The notes below the pieces were generated by a model that was not told the origin of the DNA, did not search any database, and saw only the letters and a program-made list of their open reading frames with translations. This document shows positions 6,199-12,103 of a stretch of 12,103 nt of DNA, one piece after another. Source of the stretch: an uncultured Chloroflexota bacterium (GTDB lineage Bacteria > Chloroflexota > Anaerolineae > Anaerolineales > Anaerolineaceae). The stretch is from contig CADBKS010000077.1 of NCBI GenBank assembly GCA_902795255.1, positions 1 to 12,103 on the forward strand. The letters run 5' to 3'. Both the position numbers and the translations under genes were made by a program. How positions within the stretch are numbered: position 1 is the first letter of the stretch; each line of letters begins with the position of its first letter.

Positions 6199-7719
6199 AT
6201 GGAAGTTTATCTTGGGATCGATCTGGGAACAAGCTGTATCAAGGCTGCTTTTCTGAGCAGCAGCGGGGATATACTGGGACTGGGCAGCGCGGATATTTCA
6301 CTCAGCCTGCCGCAGCCGGGTTTTGCGGAACAGGATCCGGAAGAATGGTGGCAGGCCTCGAAAACCGCCGTCGCGAAGGCAAAGGAACAGTGCCCGGATG
6401 CGGAGATCCGCGGGATCGGGGTCTCCGGACAGATGTGCGGGAGCGTTCTGCTGGGCCGGGACGGGAAGGTTCTGGACCGCTGCATCATCTGGCTGGACCA
6501 GCGTGCGGAACAGGAGAACGAGGAAGTCAAACAGATCCTCGGCCCGGACCGGATCCTGGATGTGACGGCCAACTACCCGCTGGTCAGCCTGTGGTCGCCG
6601 AAACTGCTGTGGCTGCGCCGGCACAGGCCGGAGATCTATGAAAAGACCGCGCATGTGCTTTTCCCGAAGGATTATCTGAAATGGAAGCTGACCGGGGTCC
6701 TGGATATCGATGTGACGGATGCCCCGGCTTCCGGTCTGTTCAATACGTCCAAACGGACCTGGGAAGATGAATTCTTTGAAAAACTCGGGATCGAACGCTC
6801 CTTTGTCCCGGAAGGCGCATCGGAGTCAACGGATATCATCGGGACGGTCACGCCGGAAGCGGCGGCCTGGCTGGGAATTCCTGCCGGGATCCCGGTGGTC
6901 GGGGGCGGCGGGGACCAGATGTGCGGTGCCTGCGGCCTCGGTGTGGTCGATGCGGGCCTGGTTTCTTCCACGATCGGGACGTCCGGCTGCGTCTTTTCCT
7001 ACAGTCCGCACTGCGTGATAGACCGGCAGCCGCGGGCCCTGCTTTCCTACTGCCACAGTGTCCCGGGAAGCTGGTGCGTTTATGGCTGTACACTGATGTC
7101 CGGCGGGTCGCTCCGCTGGCTGCGGGATACGATGATGCCGGGAACGGATTATGATGCGATGACGGCGCTCGCGGAAAAAGCGCAGCCCGGTTCGGAGGGC
7201 CTGGTTTTTCTGCCTTATATGAACGGTGAACGGACGCCGCATCCGGATCCGAATGCCCGCGGGGTCTTCTTCGGGCTTTCACCGCGCCACGGGCAGGGAG
7301 AGATCATCCGCTCCGTGATGGAAGGGGTCGCGTTCAGTCTCTGCGATACGGTTGAGATGCTCCGGGAGATGGATGTTCCGGTCCGTGAGGTCCGGGCTGC
7401 CGGCGGCGGTGCGGTCAGTCCGCTCTGGCGGCAGATCCAGGCGGATATTTTCCGGACGGATGTGGTCACCACGAATGTCGCGGAGTCTCCGGCGACCGGG
7501 GCGGCGATGATGGCAGCCGTCGGGGCCGGTGCTTTCTCCGGCCTGAAGGAAGCCGCGGATACCGTGGTCCGGATCACTTCCCGGACGGAACCGATTGGGC
7601 GGAATGAACAGATCTATGCCGATTATTACGAGACCTACCGTGCGCTTTACGGCGCGCTGCAGGGTCTTTTCACTTCTCAGGCTAGAAAGGTGCAGCGATG
7701 GAACGGAAACTCCGACTGA
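6199..7719 (+). CDS. FGGY-family kinase, xylulokinase-like
   Basis: A 506-residue kinase with full xylulokinase architecture that would phosphorylate the ketose made by the upstream dehydrogenase. Seen: GIDLGTSCIK (6-15), substrate motif SGQMCG (76-81), WLDQRA (98-103), catalytic Asp239 in GGGGDQMCGA, TIGTSG (258-263), LPYMNGERTPH (338-348), and the ADP-binding AGGGAVSPLW (401-410). Two substrate positions are unusual: the His of the XylB QMHG motif is Cys80, and the Asn of WND is Leu99. The substrate may therefore differ from D-xylulose. The start at 6199 is preferred to the ATG at 6193: AAAGGG abuts 6193 but sits 6 nt from 6199, and MEVYLGIDLGT is the normal family N-terminus. The 3' end overlaps the epimerase by 22 bp. 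Confidence 0.9.
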   Translation: MEVYLGIDLGTSCIKAAFLSSSGDILGLGSADISLSLPQPGFAEQDPEEWWQASKTAVAKAKEQCPDAEIRGIGVSGQMCGSVLLGRDGKVLDRCIIWLDQRAEQENEEVKQILGPDRILDVTANYPLVSLWSPKLLWLRRHRPEIYEKTAHVLFPKDYLKWKLTGVLDIDVTDAPASGLFNTSKRTWEDEFFEKLGIERSFVPEGASESTDIIGTVTPEAAAWLGIPAGIPVVGGGGDQMCGACGLGVVDAGLVSSTIGTSGCVFSYSPHCVIDRQPRALLSYCHSVPGSWCVYGCTLMSGGSLRWLRDTMMPGTDYDAMTALAEKAQPGSEGLVFLPYMNGERTPHPDPNARGVFFGLSPRHGQGEIIRSVMEGVAFSLCDTVEMLREMDVPVREVRAAGGGAVSPLWRQIQADIFRTDVVTTNVAESPATGAAMMAAVGAGAFSGLKEAADTVVRITSRTEPIGRNEQIYADYYETYRALYGALQGLFTSQARKVQRWNGNSD

Positions 7720-8342
7720 TCCCCTCGATCGCTTCCGCGGATCAGCTGCATATTGCGGATGAAATCGACCGGGTGCGGGAATGGGGGCTGCTCCATATCG
7801 ACATCGAGGACGGAAACTTTGTCCCGAATATCACTTTCGGGGAAAAAATGATCCGTTCGGCGGCTGCATACGCGTCCCAGCAGCTGGATGCGCATATTCT
7901 GGCGAACGCCCCCGTACAGTATCTGCCGATGCTGGCGGAATGCGGTGTGAAGATGGCTGCCGCGCACATCGAATCGCTGCCTTATCCTCTGATGTTCCTG
8001 AACCGGGCGCGGGCTTTGAGTATGGGGGCCGGTCTGGCGCTGAATTTCTCCACGCCGGCGGAAGCGGTCCTGCCGTTCATCACCCGGATGGATTATGTGA
8101 TCGTGATGACCGCGGAGCCTGATGACTGCGGACAGCAGTTCTTTCCGCCGGTCCTGAAAAAGATCCGGCGCCTGAGGGAGATCCTGCCGGATGAAACGTC
8201 GATCTGGGCCGATGGCGGGATCAATGCCGGGAATATGCGCATGGTCCTGGAATCGGGCGCCGATACCCTGATCATGGGCCGCTGCGTTTTCAGAAGCGCG
8301 GATCCGCTCGCTGAGCTGAACCGGCTGTACGCTTCGGTATAG
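7698..8342 (+). CDS. Ribulose-phosphate 3-epimerase family protein (pentulose/hexulose-phosphate epimerase)
   Basis: A 214-residue TIM-barrel epimerase, the usual size for Rpe/AlsE. It would interconvert a 3-epimeric ketose phosphate, linking the kinase product to the pentose-phosphate pathway. Seen: PSIASAD (9-15); HIDIEDGNFVPNITFG (33-48), giving metal/acid-base residues His33 and Asp35; DAHIL with His66; AHIES (89-93); and WADGGIN with catalytic Asp172. The loop normally reading EPGFGGQ is EPDDCGQQFF (140-149), and the usual MDG is EDG, so specificity may be shifted, for example toward an allulose-6-phosphate-like or other substrate. The start at 7698 has AGAAAGG 7 nt upstream and lies inside the kinase gene, indicating translational coupling. 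It is probably not the sole housekeeping Rpe, given its catabolic operon. Confidence 0.87.
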   Translation: MERKLRLIPSIASADQLHIADEIDRVREWGLLHIDIEDGNFVPNITFGEKMIRSAAAYASQQLDAHILANAPVQYLPMLAECGVKMAAAHIESLPYPLMFLNRARALSMGAGLALNFSTPAEAVLPFITRMDYVIVMTAEPDDCGQQFFPPVLKKIRRLREILPDETSIWADGGINAGNMRMVLESGADTLIMGRCVFRSADPLAELNRLYASV

Positions 8343-8352
8343 CGCGGGGACG

Positions 8353-8398
8353 CGTTCCGTTTTCTCCGGAACGGCGGCTGCGCAGCCCGGCAGATTTT
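8353..8398 (+). terminator. Possible weak terminator after the sugar operon
   Basis: A 7-bp stem CGTTCCG/CGGAACG (8353-8359 with 8367-8373) is followed by a second small stem GGCT-GCGC-AGCC (8376-8387) and then TTTT at 8395-8398. The T-run is short and 7 nt from the second stem, so termination here is only possible. Confidence 0.35.
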
Positions 8399-8490
8399 AT
8401 TGAAAAGAAGGTTTTCATAGGTCATTCACAGGTTAACGGGGTATAACTGAAAATACAGAGTAAATTTGAAAAATGTTGACGGAGGGACTT

Positions 8491-8727
8491 ATGAAATTTT
8501 CTGATGTTTTGTATATGTCCGTTCTGAATTTTTCAGCGGCTTTTATGAATTTTGCTGAGAATGCTGCCGGCGCTGTCCGCGGATTTTTTGACCGCATCAC
8601 GGCGGGAAAACTGACTGCCCGGAAGCGGCTCCTGCTGCCTTCCGGATCCGGTCGGCTGATCGGGAACGGGGAAAAACGCGATTTTTATTCCATGCCGGTC
8701 CGGGTCAGAAGGGCCCATATTCAATAG
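8491..8727 (+). CDS. Small hypothetical protein, 78 residues
   Basis: I do not recognise this protein. It is supported by a strong GGAGGG ribosome binding site (8481-8486) 4-5 nt before the ATG at 8491, and by a clean intrinsic terminator 46 bp after the stop. An upstream in-frame ATG (8473) lacks a site. The first 35 residues are rich in Phe, Met and Ala with few charges and could form an amphipathic helix. The rest is basic (many Arg and Lys, for example TARKRLLL at 47-54 and VRVRRAH at 70-76). There is no Cys pair and no convincing membrane segment or signal peptide. A specific promoter is not clear; the upstream 150 bp is A/T-rich near 8440-8475. It stands alone between the sugar operon and the AlkZ-related gene. 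Confidence 0.55.
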   Translation: MKFSDVLYMSVLNFSAAFMNFAENAAGAVRGFFDRITAGKLTARKRLLLPSGSGRLIGNGEKRDFYSMPVRVRRAHIQ

Positions 8728-8772
8728 GAAATCCCGCGGACCGCGGCGGAGAATGCTGAGATCATATATGAG

Positions 8773-8799
8773 ACCCGGATCGTACGGTCCGGGTTTTTT
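8773..8799 (+). terminator. Rho-independent terminator of the 78-residue gene
   Basis: ACCCGGA (8773-8779) pairs perfectly with TCCGGGT (8788-8794) around an 8-nt loop, followed by six Ts (8794-8799). It closes the transcription unit of the small gene and separates it from the AlkZ-related gene. Confidence 0.88.
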
Positions 8800-8800
8800 G

Positions 8801-8859
8801 CCGCGTTGTCACAGGCCGGCCGGGATCCCTGAAGGGAATTATAATAGGCTGTGACGCGG
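8801..8859 (+). repeat. Bulged inverted repeat upstream of the AlkZ-related gene
   Basis: CCGCG-TTG-TCACAG (8801-8814) pairs with CTGTGACGCGG (8849-8859) as 11 bp with a 3-nt bulge. The enclosed loop has a TCCC-TGAA-GGGA stem and a perfect TATAAT at 8840-8845. No matching -35 box lies 16-18 bp before that TATAAT. TTTTT follows at 8865-8869. It could be a promoter region with an operator, or a secondary terminator; I cannot decide. Confidence 0.35.
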
Positions 8860-8946
8860 GGCCCGTTTTTATGAAAGGTGCGCGCGGATCAATGAAACAC
8901 CGGACCGGAAACGGGACCATACCGGGATCGGAAGGAGATGTTCTTT

Positions 8947-9681
8947 ATGGCAAATGAATCCGGAGAATGGATCATGTACGGGGTGGGGGATGACGACCCT
9001 TCCTGTGTGCATGATTTCGGCGAAATGCTTGATTTTGTGCGGGAGTCCGGCTTTGTTCCGCTGTTCCGCAATGAGATCCCCGGCTTTTCCGTGGAAGAAC
9101 ACGCCAATCCGCATTACTGGTGGACGGAAAACGAAGAGCGCGACCCCTGGGAGTGGCGCAAGCTGGCTGCCCGCAGCCGGGCGGTGGCATACGGGAAGTT
9201 TTTCGGGGGAAAAGCCGGCTTTATTTCGCTTGAGTGGCTCCCGGTATTCGCGGCATACCGCCGGAACGGGTATGACTTTGAATCTCTGTGGTATGACGGC
9301 CGGGCGCAGTTCCGTCAGAAAAAAATCATGGACTGCCTGACGGAGGCCCCGGAGCTTCCCGGGTGGGAGCTGAAAAAGCGGGCCGGGTTCGGGACCGGCG
9401 GCGAGAAGAACTTCAGCGGAACGGTGACGGCCCTGCAGGAAATGTTTTATATCGTCATCAGCGATTTCCGCCGCAGAAAGAATAAATACGGCTTTGATTA
9501 CGGCTGGGACGTTTCCGTCTACGCGCGGCCGGAGGAGCTCTGGGGCAGCGCACTGATGAGCGGAGCGTACGGCATGTCCCCCCGGGATGCCTATTATGAG
9601 ATCCGGGAGCGTATGGAAGAACTGTATCCCGGCCTGACCGACGCCGCCTTCGCCGCCCTGATCGGCACCCCGCCGCAGTAA
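8947..9681 (+). CDS. AlkZ-related protein (uncharacterised)
   Basis: A 244-residue soluble protein that, from memory of family sequences, matches what annotation pipelines call AlkZ-related protein, a group distantly linked to the AlkZ/YcaQ DNA glycosylase fold. Recognisable features in order: an acidic N-terminus; SVEEHANPHYWW (about 45-56); DPWEWR (64-69); AYGKFFGGKAGFISLEWLPVF (79-99); YRRNGYDFESLWYDG (102-116); ISDFRRRKNKYGFDYGWDV (170-188); and a C-terminal helical stretch. No QxQ/QxD-type glycosylase catalytic motif is obvious, so DNA repair activity should not be assumed. The start at 8947 is chosen because AAGGAG (8932-8937) lies 9 nt before it; the ATG at 8938 abuts that site and is too close. 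A terminator follows at 9743. It appears monocistronic. Confidence 0.7.
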   Translation: MANESGEWIMYGVGDDDPSCVHDFGEMLDFVRESGFVPLFRNEIPGFSVEEHANPHYWWTENEERDPWEWRKLAARSRAVAYGKFFGGKAGFISLEWLPVFAAYRRNGYDFESLWYDGRAQFRQKKIMDCLTEAPELPGWELKKRAGFGTGGEKNFSGTVTALQEMFYIVISDFRRRKNKYGFDYGWDVSVYARPEELWGSALMSGAYGMSPRDAYYEIRERMEELYPGLTDAAFAALIGTPPQ

Positions 9682-9742
9682 TTGCGGCCGGGGCATCATG
9701 CGGCCTGCTGCCATCTGTGAACAGGCTTTTTGGAATTGAATG

Positions 9743-9769
9743 AGCCGGGGCCGGTCCCGGCTTTTTTTT
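9743..9769 (+). terminator. Rho-independent terminator of the AlkZ-related gene
   Basis: AGCCGGG (9743-9749) and CCCGGCT (9756-9762) form a perfect 7-bp stem with a 6-nt loop, followed by eight Ts (9762-9769). The A/T pattern makes it work rightward only. A weaker GCCTG/CAGGC stem with five Ts precedes it (up to 9731). The convergent Nudix gene ends at 9792. Confidence 0.9.
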
Positions 9770-9791
9770 AAGGTTTGGACTTTTCGGTGTT

Positions 9792-10253
9792 CTACGCGGC
9801 GGCCTGCCGGAGGTACCGTTCGACCACATGGCGGATGGGCGGGGAGATCATCTCCGGGGTGATGGCTTCCGGAGGAAAAAAGCGGAGCTCTTCCATTTCT
9901 TCCGGCTGTGCCCGGACAGTTCCGTGGTACTTTCTGCAGAGATAGATGATCTCGACGTTGGAGACCTCGTCTCCGTTGGGGTAGATATAATGGGCTTCCG
10001 GCCCGGAGTTGATGCAGAATAATTCGATCTCATCGGCGGTGAGCCCCATTTCTTCAAAGAGCTCCCGCTTCGCGGCTTCTTCGACTTTTTCATCGATCTC
10101 GACCGATCCGCCGGAATAGCCCCACAGATGGTTGTCGGTCCTTTTCCCGAGCAGCAGCCATCCACGGCTGTCGATGCACAGAATGCTCGCGGCACACTGG
10201 ATGAGGGTCCGGTGCCCGACCAGCTTCCGCATTTCGGAGATATATCCGCTCAT
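9792..10253 (-). CDS. Nudix hydrolase
   Basis: A 153-residue Nudix-fold pyrophosphohydrolase. The Nudix box is complete and canonical at residues 49-71: Gly49, x5, Glu55, x7, then REL-FEEMGL, providing the metal-binding glutamates. The N-terminal RTLIQCAASILCID strand and WGYSGGSVEIDE lead-in are typical. Substrates of this family (nucleotide sugars, modified nucleotides, dinucleotides) cannot be told from the box alone. It is the last gene of a three-gene operon: its ATG overlaps the zinc-ribbon stop by 4 bp (ATGA), and AAAGGA lies about 10 nt upstream. No clear terminator follows on the minus strand; the hairpin at 9743-9762 has no T-run in that direction. Confidence 0.92.
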   Translation of the reverse strand: MSGYISEMRKLVGHRTLIQCAASILCIDSRGWLLLGKRTDNHLWGYSGGSVEIDEKVEEAAKRELFEEMGLTADEIELFCINSGPEAHYIYPNGDEVSNVEIIYLCRKYHGTVRAQPEEMEELRFFPPEAITPEMISPPIRHVVERYLRQAAA

Positions 10254-10471
10254 GCTTTTTTTCCTTTCGAGCCGCCCGTCAGGATGCTGAAGAGCTCGAT
10301 CTCATCCACCCAGGACGGGTCATACTTCGTATCTTTCATCTTGGCCCCGCATTTCGGGCAGGTCTGTTCCGGTTTCCCGCAGGATGCCCCGCATCCGGAG
10401 CAGATGAATTCATCCTGCCGGAAAAGGTGGGTGCGCCGGGTCCAGTGCGCCGTTTTCGTACTCAGCCGCAT
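10250..10471 (-). CDS. Small zinc-ribbon protein
   Basis: A 73-residue protein with two knuckles, CSGC (Cys24, Cys27) and CPKC (Cys38, Cys41), spaced C-x2-C-x10-C-x2-C, the pattern of a zinc ribbon; Cys31 is extra. The tail KYDPSWVDEIELFSIL (50-64) after the ribbon resembles a motif I recall from small clostridial zinc-ribbon proteins of unknown function. The basic N-terminus (about 1-18) might contact nucleic acid, but that is inference. The open frame extends further upstream, but the real start is the ATG at 10471: GGGAGG lies about 7 nt before it, and only 1 bp separates it from the patatin stop. Downstream it overlaps the Nudix start by 4 bp. The coupling suggests a shared function. Confidence 0.8.
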   Translation of the reverse strand: MRLSTKTAHWTRRTHLFRQDEFICSGCGASCGKPEQTCPKCGAKMKDTKYDPSWVDEIELFSILTGGSKGKKA

Positions 10472-10472
10472 T

Positions 10473-11357
10473 TCAGCCCTCCCCGAGAAATTCCCGGATC
10501 CGCGGCAGGGCTTCAATGGCTGTCTTCCGTCCTGTCTGATAGACGCTTTCGAGTACTTCCGGATCACTTTCGGTCCTGCGGATCCGCAGAGCTTCCGGCG
10601 GGCGGATGACCAACGCCGAGCCGGCGCGTTCTCTTTCCCGGACCTCCTCCAGCTGCCGGTTGTACCGCTCGTACCGGACCGCCATGGCATCGGCGATCTT
10701 CGGATAGCGGCGGAGCGGGATGCGCATGAATGCCGTGAACGGGCTTTTCTTCTTGCGGTAGCCTTCGGGCTGGGTCAGGATGATCACGACCCGGCTGCAG
10801 CCGTTCTGTTCCAGGATCGCGTAGGGGATGGAGTCGGTAATGCCGCCGTCGAGATAAGCGCTGCCGCCGATCGGTACAGGCCGTGAAACGATCGGCATGG
10901 AAGCGGACGCGCGCATCCAGCGGATGTCGGTCTCTCCTCCGTCCGTGCATTTGTGCCAGACGGTTTCCCCGGTCCGGACATCCGTCGCGCCGACGAAAAA
11001 TTCCATCGAGGCCCGGCTGAAGGCATCCCGGTCAAAAGGATCCAGCACCTGCGGCAGTTCCCGGTAACAGAAGTCCGCCCCGTACAGGTCGCCGGTCCGG
11101 ATCAGGGAGCGCAGACTGCAGTAGCGCGGGTCCCGGCAGTAAGTTTTGTTGTAGCGCAGGGCCCTGCCGTGCTGGCCGGATTTATAGTTGCAGCCGAAGA
11201 CGGCCCCGGCAGAAATGCCGGCGGCAGCGTCAAATGTGATCCCGTTCTCCATAAAGACATCGGTCACGCCGCAGGTGAACATGCCGCGCATGGCGCCGCC
11301 TTCCATGGCAAGACCGGTGCGGGGTTTGGATTTTCGCTGATCCGGTTGCGTTTCCAT
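10473..11357 (-). CDS. Patatin-like phospholipase family protein
   Basis: A 294-residue lipid acyl hydrolase of the bacterial patatin (RssA/YjjU-like) type. Seen: oxyanion-hole EGGAMRG (19-25), nucleophile elbow GISAG with Ser49, and the dyad Asp170 in LDGGITDSIP. The segment GCNYKSGQHGRALRYNKTYCRDPRYCS (55-81) is typical of the clostridial branch. There is no signal peptide or clear membrane helix; it is probably cytosolic and peripheral. The ATG at 11357 has GGGGA 5 nt upstream and AAAGGAG further back (14 nt); no alternative in-frame start is seen. It is the first gene of the patatin - zinc ribbon - Nudix operon. The region upstream is extremely A/T-rich, so several promoter alignments are possible. 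Confidence 0.9.
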   Translation of the reverse strand: METQPDQRKSKPRTGLAMEGGAMRGMFTCGVTDVFMENGITFDAAAGISAGAVFGCNYKSGQHGRALRYNKTYCRDPRYCSLRSLIRTGDLYGADFCYRELPQVLDPFDRDAFSRASMEFFVGATDVRTGETVWHKCTDGGETDIRWMRASASMPIVSRPVPIGGSAYLDGGITDSIPYAILEQNGCSRVVIILTQPEGYRKKKSPFTAFMRIPLRRYPKIADAMAVRYERYNRQLEEVRERERAGSALVIRPPEALRIRRTESDPEVLESVYQTGRKTAIEALPRIREFLGEG

Positions 11358-11388
11358 TTGTTCCCCGATTTTCTCCTTTCGCAGGAAT

Positions 11389-11414
11389 TATATATTAAAA
11401 ATTATTAATATATA
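11389..11414. promoter_or_regulatory. A/T-only inverted repeat upstream of the patatin gene
   Basis: TATATATTAA (11389-11398) and TTAATATATA (11405-11414) form a perfect 10-bp inverted repeat with a 6-nt spacer, in the roughly 110-bp gap between the patatin start and the neighbouring terminator. On the minus strand it contains TATAAT-like boxes, so it may overlap the -10 region and serve as an operator. The low complexity of the sequence makes a chance origin possible. Confidence 0.35.
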
Positions 11415-11466
11415 GCTTTTTTCTGAGAAAAGTAATTAAAAATACAGATTTAGATTTTATTAATAT

Positions 11467-11494
11467 AAAAAAGTCCCTGCCGAAAAGCAGGGAC
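11467..11494 (-). terminator. Rho-independent terminator of the FAH-family gene
   Basis: On the minus strand GTCCCTGC and GCAGGGAC (11487-11494 and 11473-11480) form a perfect 8-bp stem with a 6-nt loop, followed by six Ts (plus-strand As at 11467-11472). It starts 10 nt after the stop codon at 11505 and insulates the patatin operon from this gene. Confidence 0.93.
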
Positions 11495-11504
11495 CCGGAT
11501 GGTT

Positions 11505-12103
11505 TTATTCCGCGGTGACGGTGTTTTTGAGCGTGCCGATATTTTCGACTTCGACTTCAATGACGTCGCCGGGTTTCAGGTAGACCGGCGGGTTGCGCTT
11601 GAAGCCGACGCCGCTGGGGGTCCCGGTGAGGATGACAGTGCCCGGCAGCAGGGTCATGTTGTGGGAAATGAAGCTGACAAGATAACGGACACTGAAGATC
11701 AGGTTTTCCGTGTTGGAGTCCTGCATGATCTCCCCGTTCAGGCGGGTCTGAATATCCAGCCGGTCCCCGTCGAGTCCGGTGACGGCCGCGGGACCGAGCG
11801 GGCAGAAGGTGTCATAGGATTTACCGCGGGCCCACTGGGTGTCGATCTTCGTCTGGACATCCCGGGCGCTGACGTCGTTGGCGACGGTATAGCCGAAGAT
11901 ATACTGATCCGCATCTTCTTCGGAGACGTTTTTGGCGGTCTTGCCGATGATGATCACCAGTTCGCCTTCGTAATCCACATGATCCGGGGCGATCTTCGGC
12001 AGGATGATCGGTTCATCCGGCCCGGTGAGCGCGGTGGTCGTTTTGATGAAGATCAGCGGCAGTTCCGGCAGTTTCGCGGCGCCGAATTCTTTGGCGTGCG
12101 GTT
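11505..12103 (-). CDS. Fumarylacetoacetate hydrolase (FAH) family protein (3' part)
   Basis: The last 199 codons of a FAH-superfamily enzyme; the frame is open to the right edge, so the start is outside. GTG at 11978 is an internal valine (PDHVDYEGEL), not a start. Metal-ligand motifs are visible: YEGEL with the E-x-E pair (about 11959-11973) and ANDVSARD with the third acidic ligand (about 11859-11882). RGKSYDTFCPLGPA follows, then GTPSGVGFKR and LKPGDVIEVEVE near the C-terminus. The family includes acylpyruvases, 2-hydroxyhepta-2,4-diene-1,7-dioate isomerase/decarboxylase, ureidoglycolate lyase and sugar-acid hydratases or hydrolases acting on 2-keto acids; the exact reaction cannot be assigned. 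A strong terminator follows immediately. No link to the patatin operon is evident. Confidence 0.92.
   Translation of the reverse strand, partial: PHAKEFGAAKLPELPLIFIKTTTALTGPDEPIILPKIAPDHVDYEGELVIIIGKTAKNVSEEDADQYIFGYTVANDVSARDVQTKIDTQWARGKSYDTFCPLGPAAVTGLDGDRLDIQTRLNGEIMQDSNTENLIFSVRYLVSFISHNMTLLPGTVILTGTPSGVGFKRNPPVYLKPGDVIEVEVENIGTLKNTVTAE

Noticed and set aside
8734..8746. CCGCGG-A-CCGCGG repeat after the small gene
   Set aside because: A short GC-rich repeat between the stop codon and the terminator; likely chance in this composition, with no further copies noticed nearby.
10472..10690. N-terminal extension of the zinc-ribbon frame to position 10690
   Set aside because: It overlaps the patatin gene in another frame with Arg/Ser-rich shadow sequence; the ATG at 10471 has GGGAGG at proper spacing.

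Overview
The window looks like a chromosomal stretch of a moderately GC-rich Bacillota (Clostridia-type) bacterium. The reasons are strong AAGGAG/GGAGG-type ribosome binding sites, housekeeping promoters with 17-bp spacers, compact rho-independent terminators, and proteins whose family flavour (AlkZ-related, patatin plus zinc-ribbon plus Nudix, Gfo/Idh with a Cys cluster) I associate with gut and rumen Clostridia. The assignment is by eye. There is no rRNA or tRNA gene, CRISPR array, phage gene or insertion sequence.

Layout. (1) Positions 1-1942, minus strand: an ABC importer operon of the nitrate/sulfonate/taurine (NMT1/THI5-associated) class, ordered ATPase - permease - second ATPase (partial at the left edge). 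A clear promoter at 2037-2065 drives it, with a perfect palindrome in the promoter spacer. The first ATPase lacks both the Walker B glutamate and the switch histidine. (2) 2075-2731, minus: a GDSL/SGNH esterase. It is preceded by 383 bp without a convincing gene that holds four successive strong hairpins. (3) 3115-8342: a divergent carbohydrate locus. An FGGY kinase reads left, and a Gfo/Idh/MocA dehydrogenase, a second FGGY (xylulokinase-like) kinase and a ribulose-phosphate-3-epimerase-like protein read right. Two well-formed divergent promoters lie at 4703-4731 and 4771-4799. (4) 8343-9791, plus: a 78-residue orphan gene with its own terminator, then an AlkZ-related protein with its own terminator. 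(5) 9792-11357, minus: a tightly coupled patatin-like lipase - zinc ribbon - Nudix operon. (6) 11467-12103, minus: the 3' end of a fumarylacetoacetate-hydrolase-family gene and its terminator.

The rightward operon in part 3 reads as a sugar or polyol catabolic route: oxidation by the dehydrogenase, phosphorylation of the ketose, and epimerisation at C3 into the pentose-phosphate pathway. Both kinases and the epimerase differ from textbook xylulokinase and Rpe at substrate-contact motifs, so the substrate is probably not plain D-xylulose and cannot be named from sequence. The ABC operon could supply a nutrient, but its binding protein is outside the window, so a link to the sugar locus is unproven.
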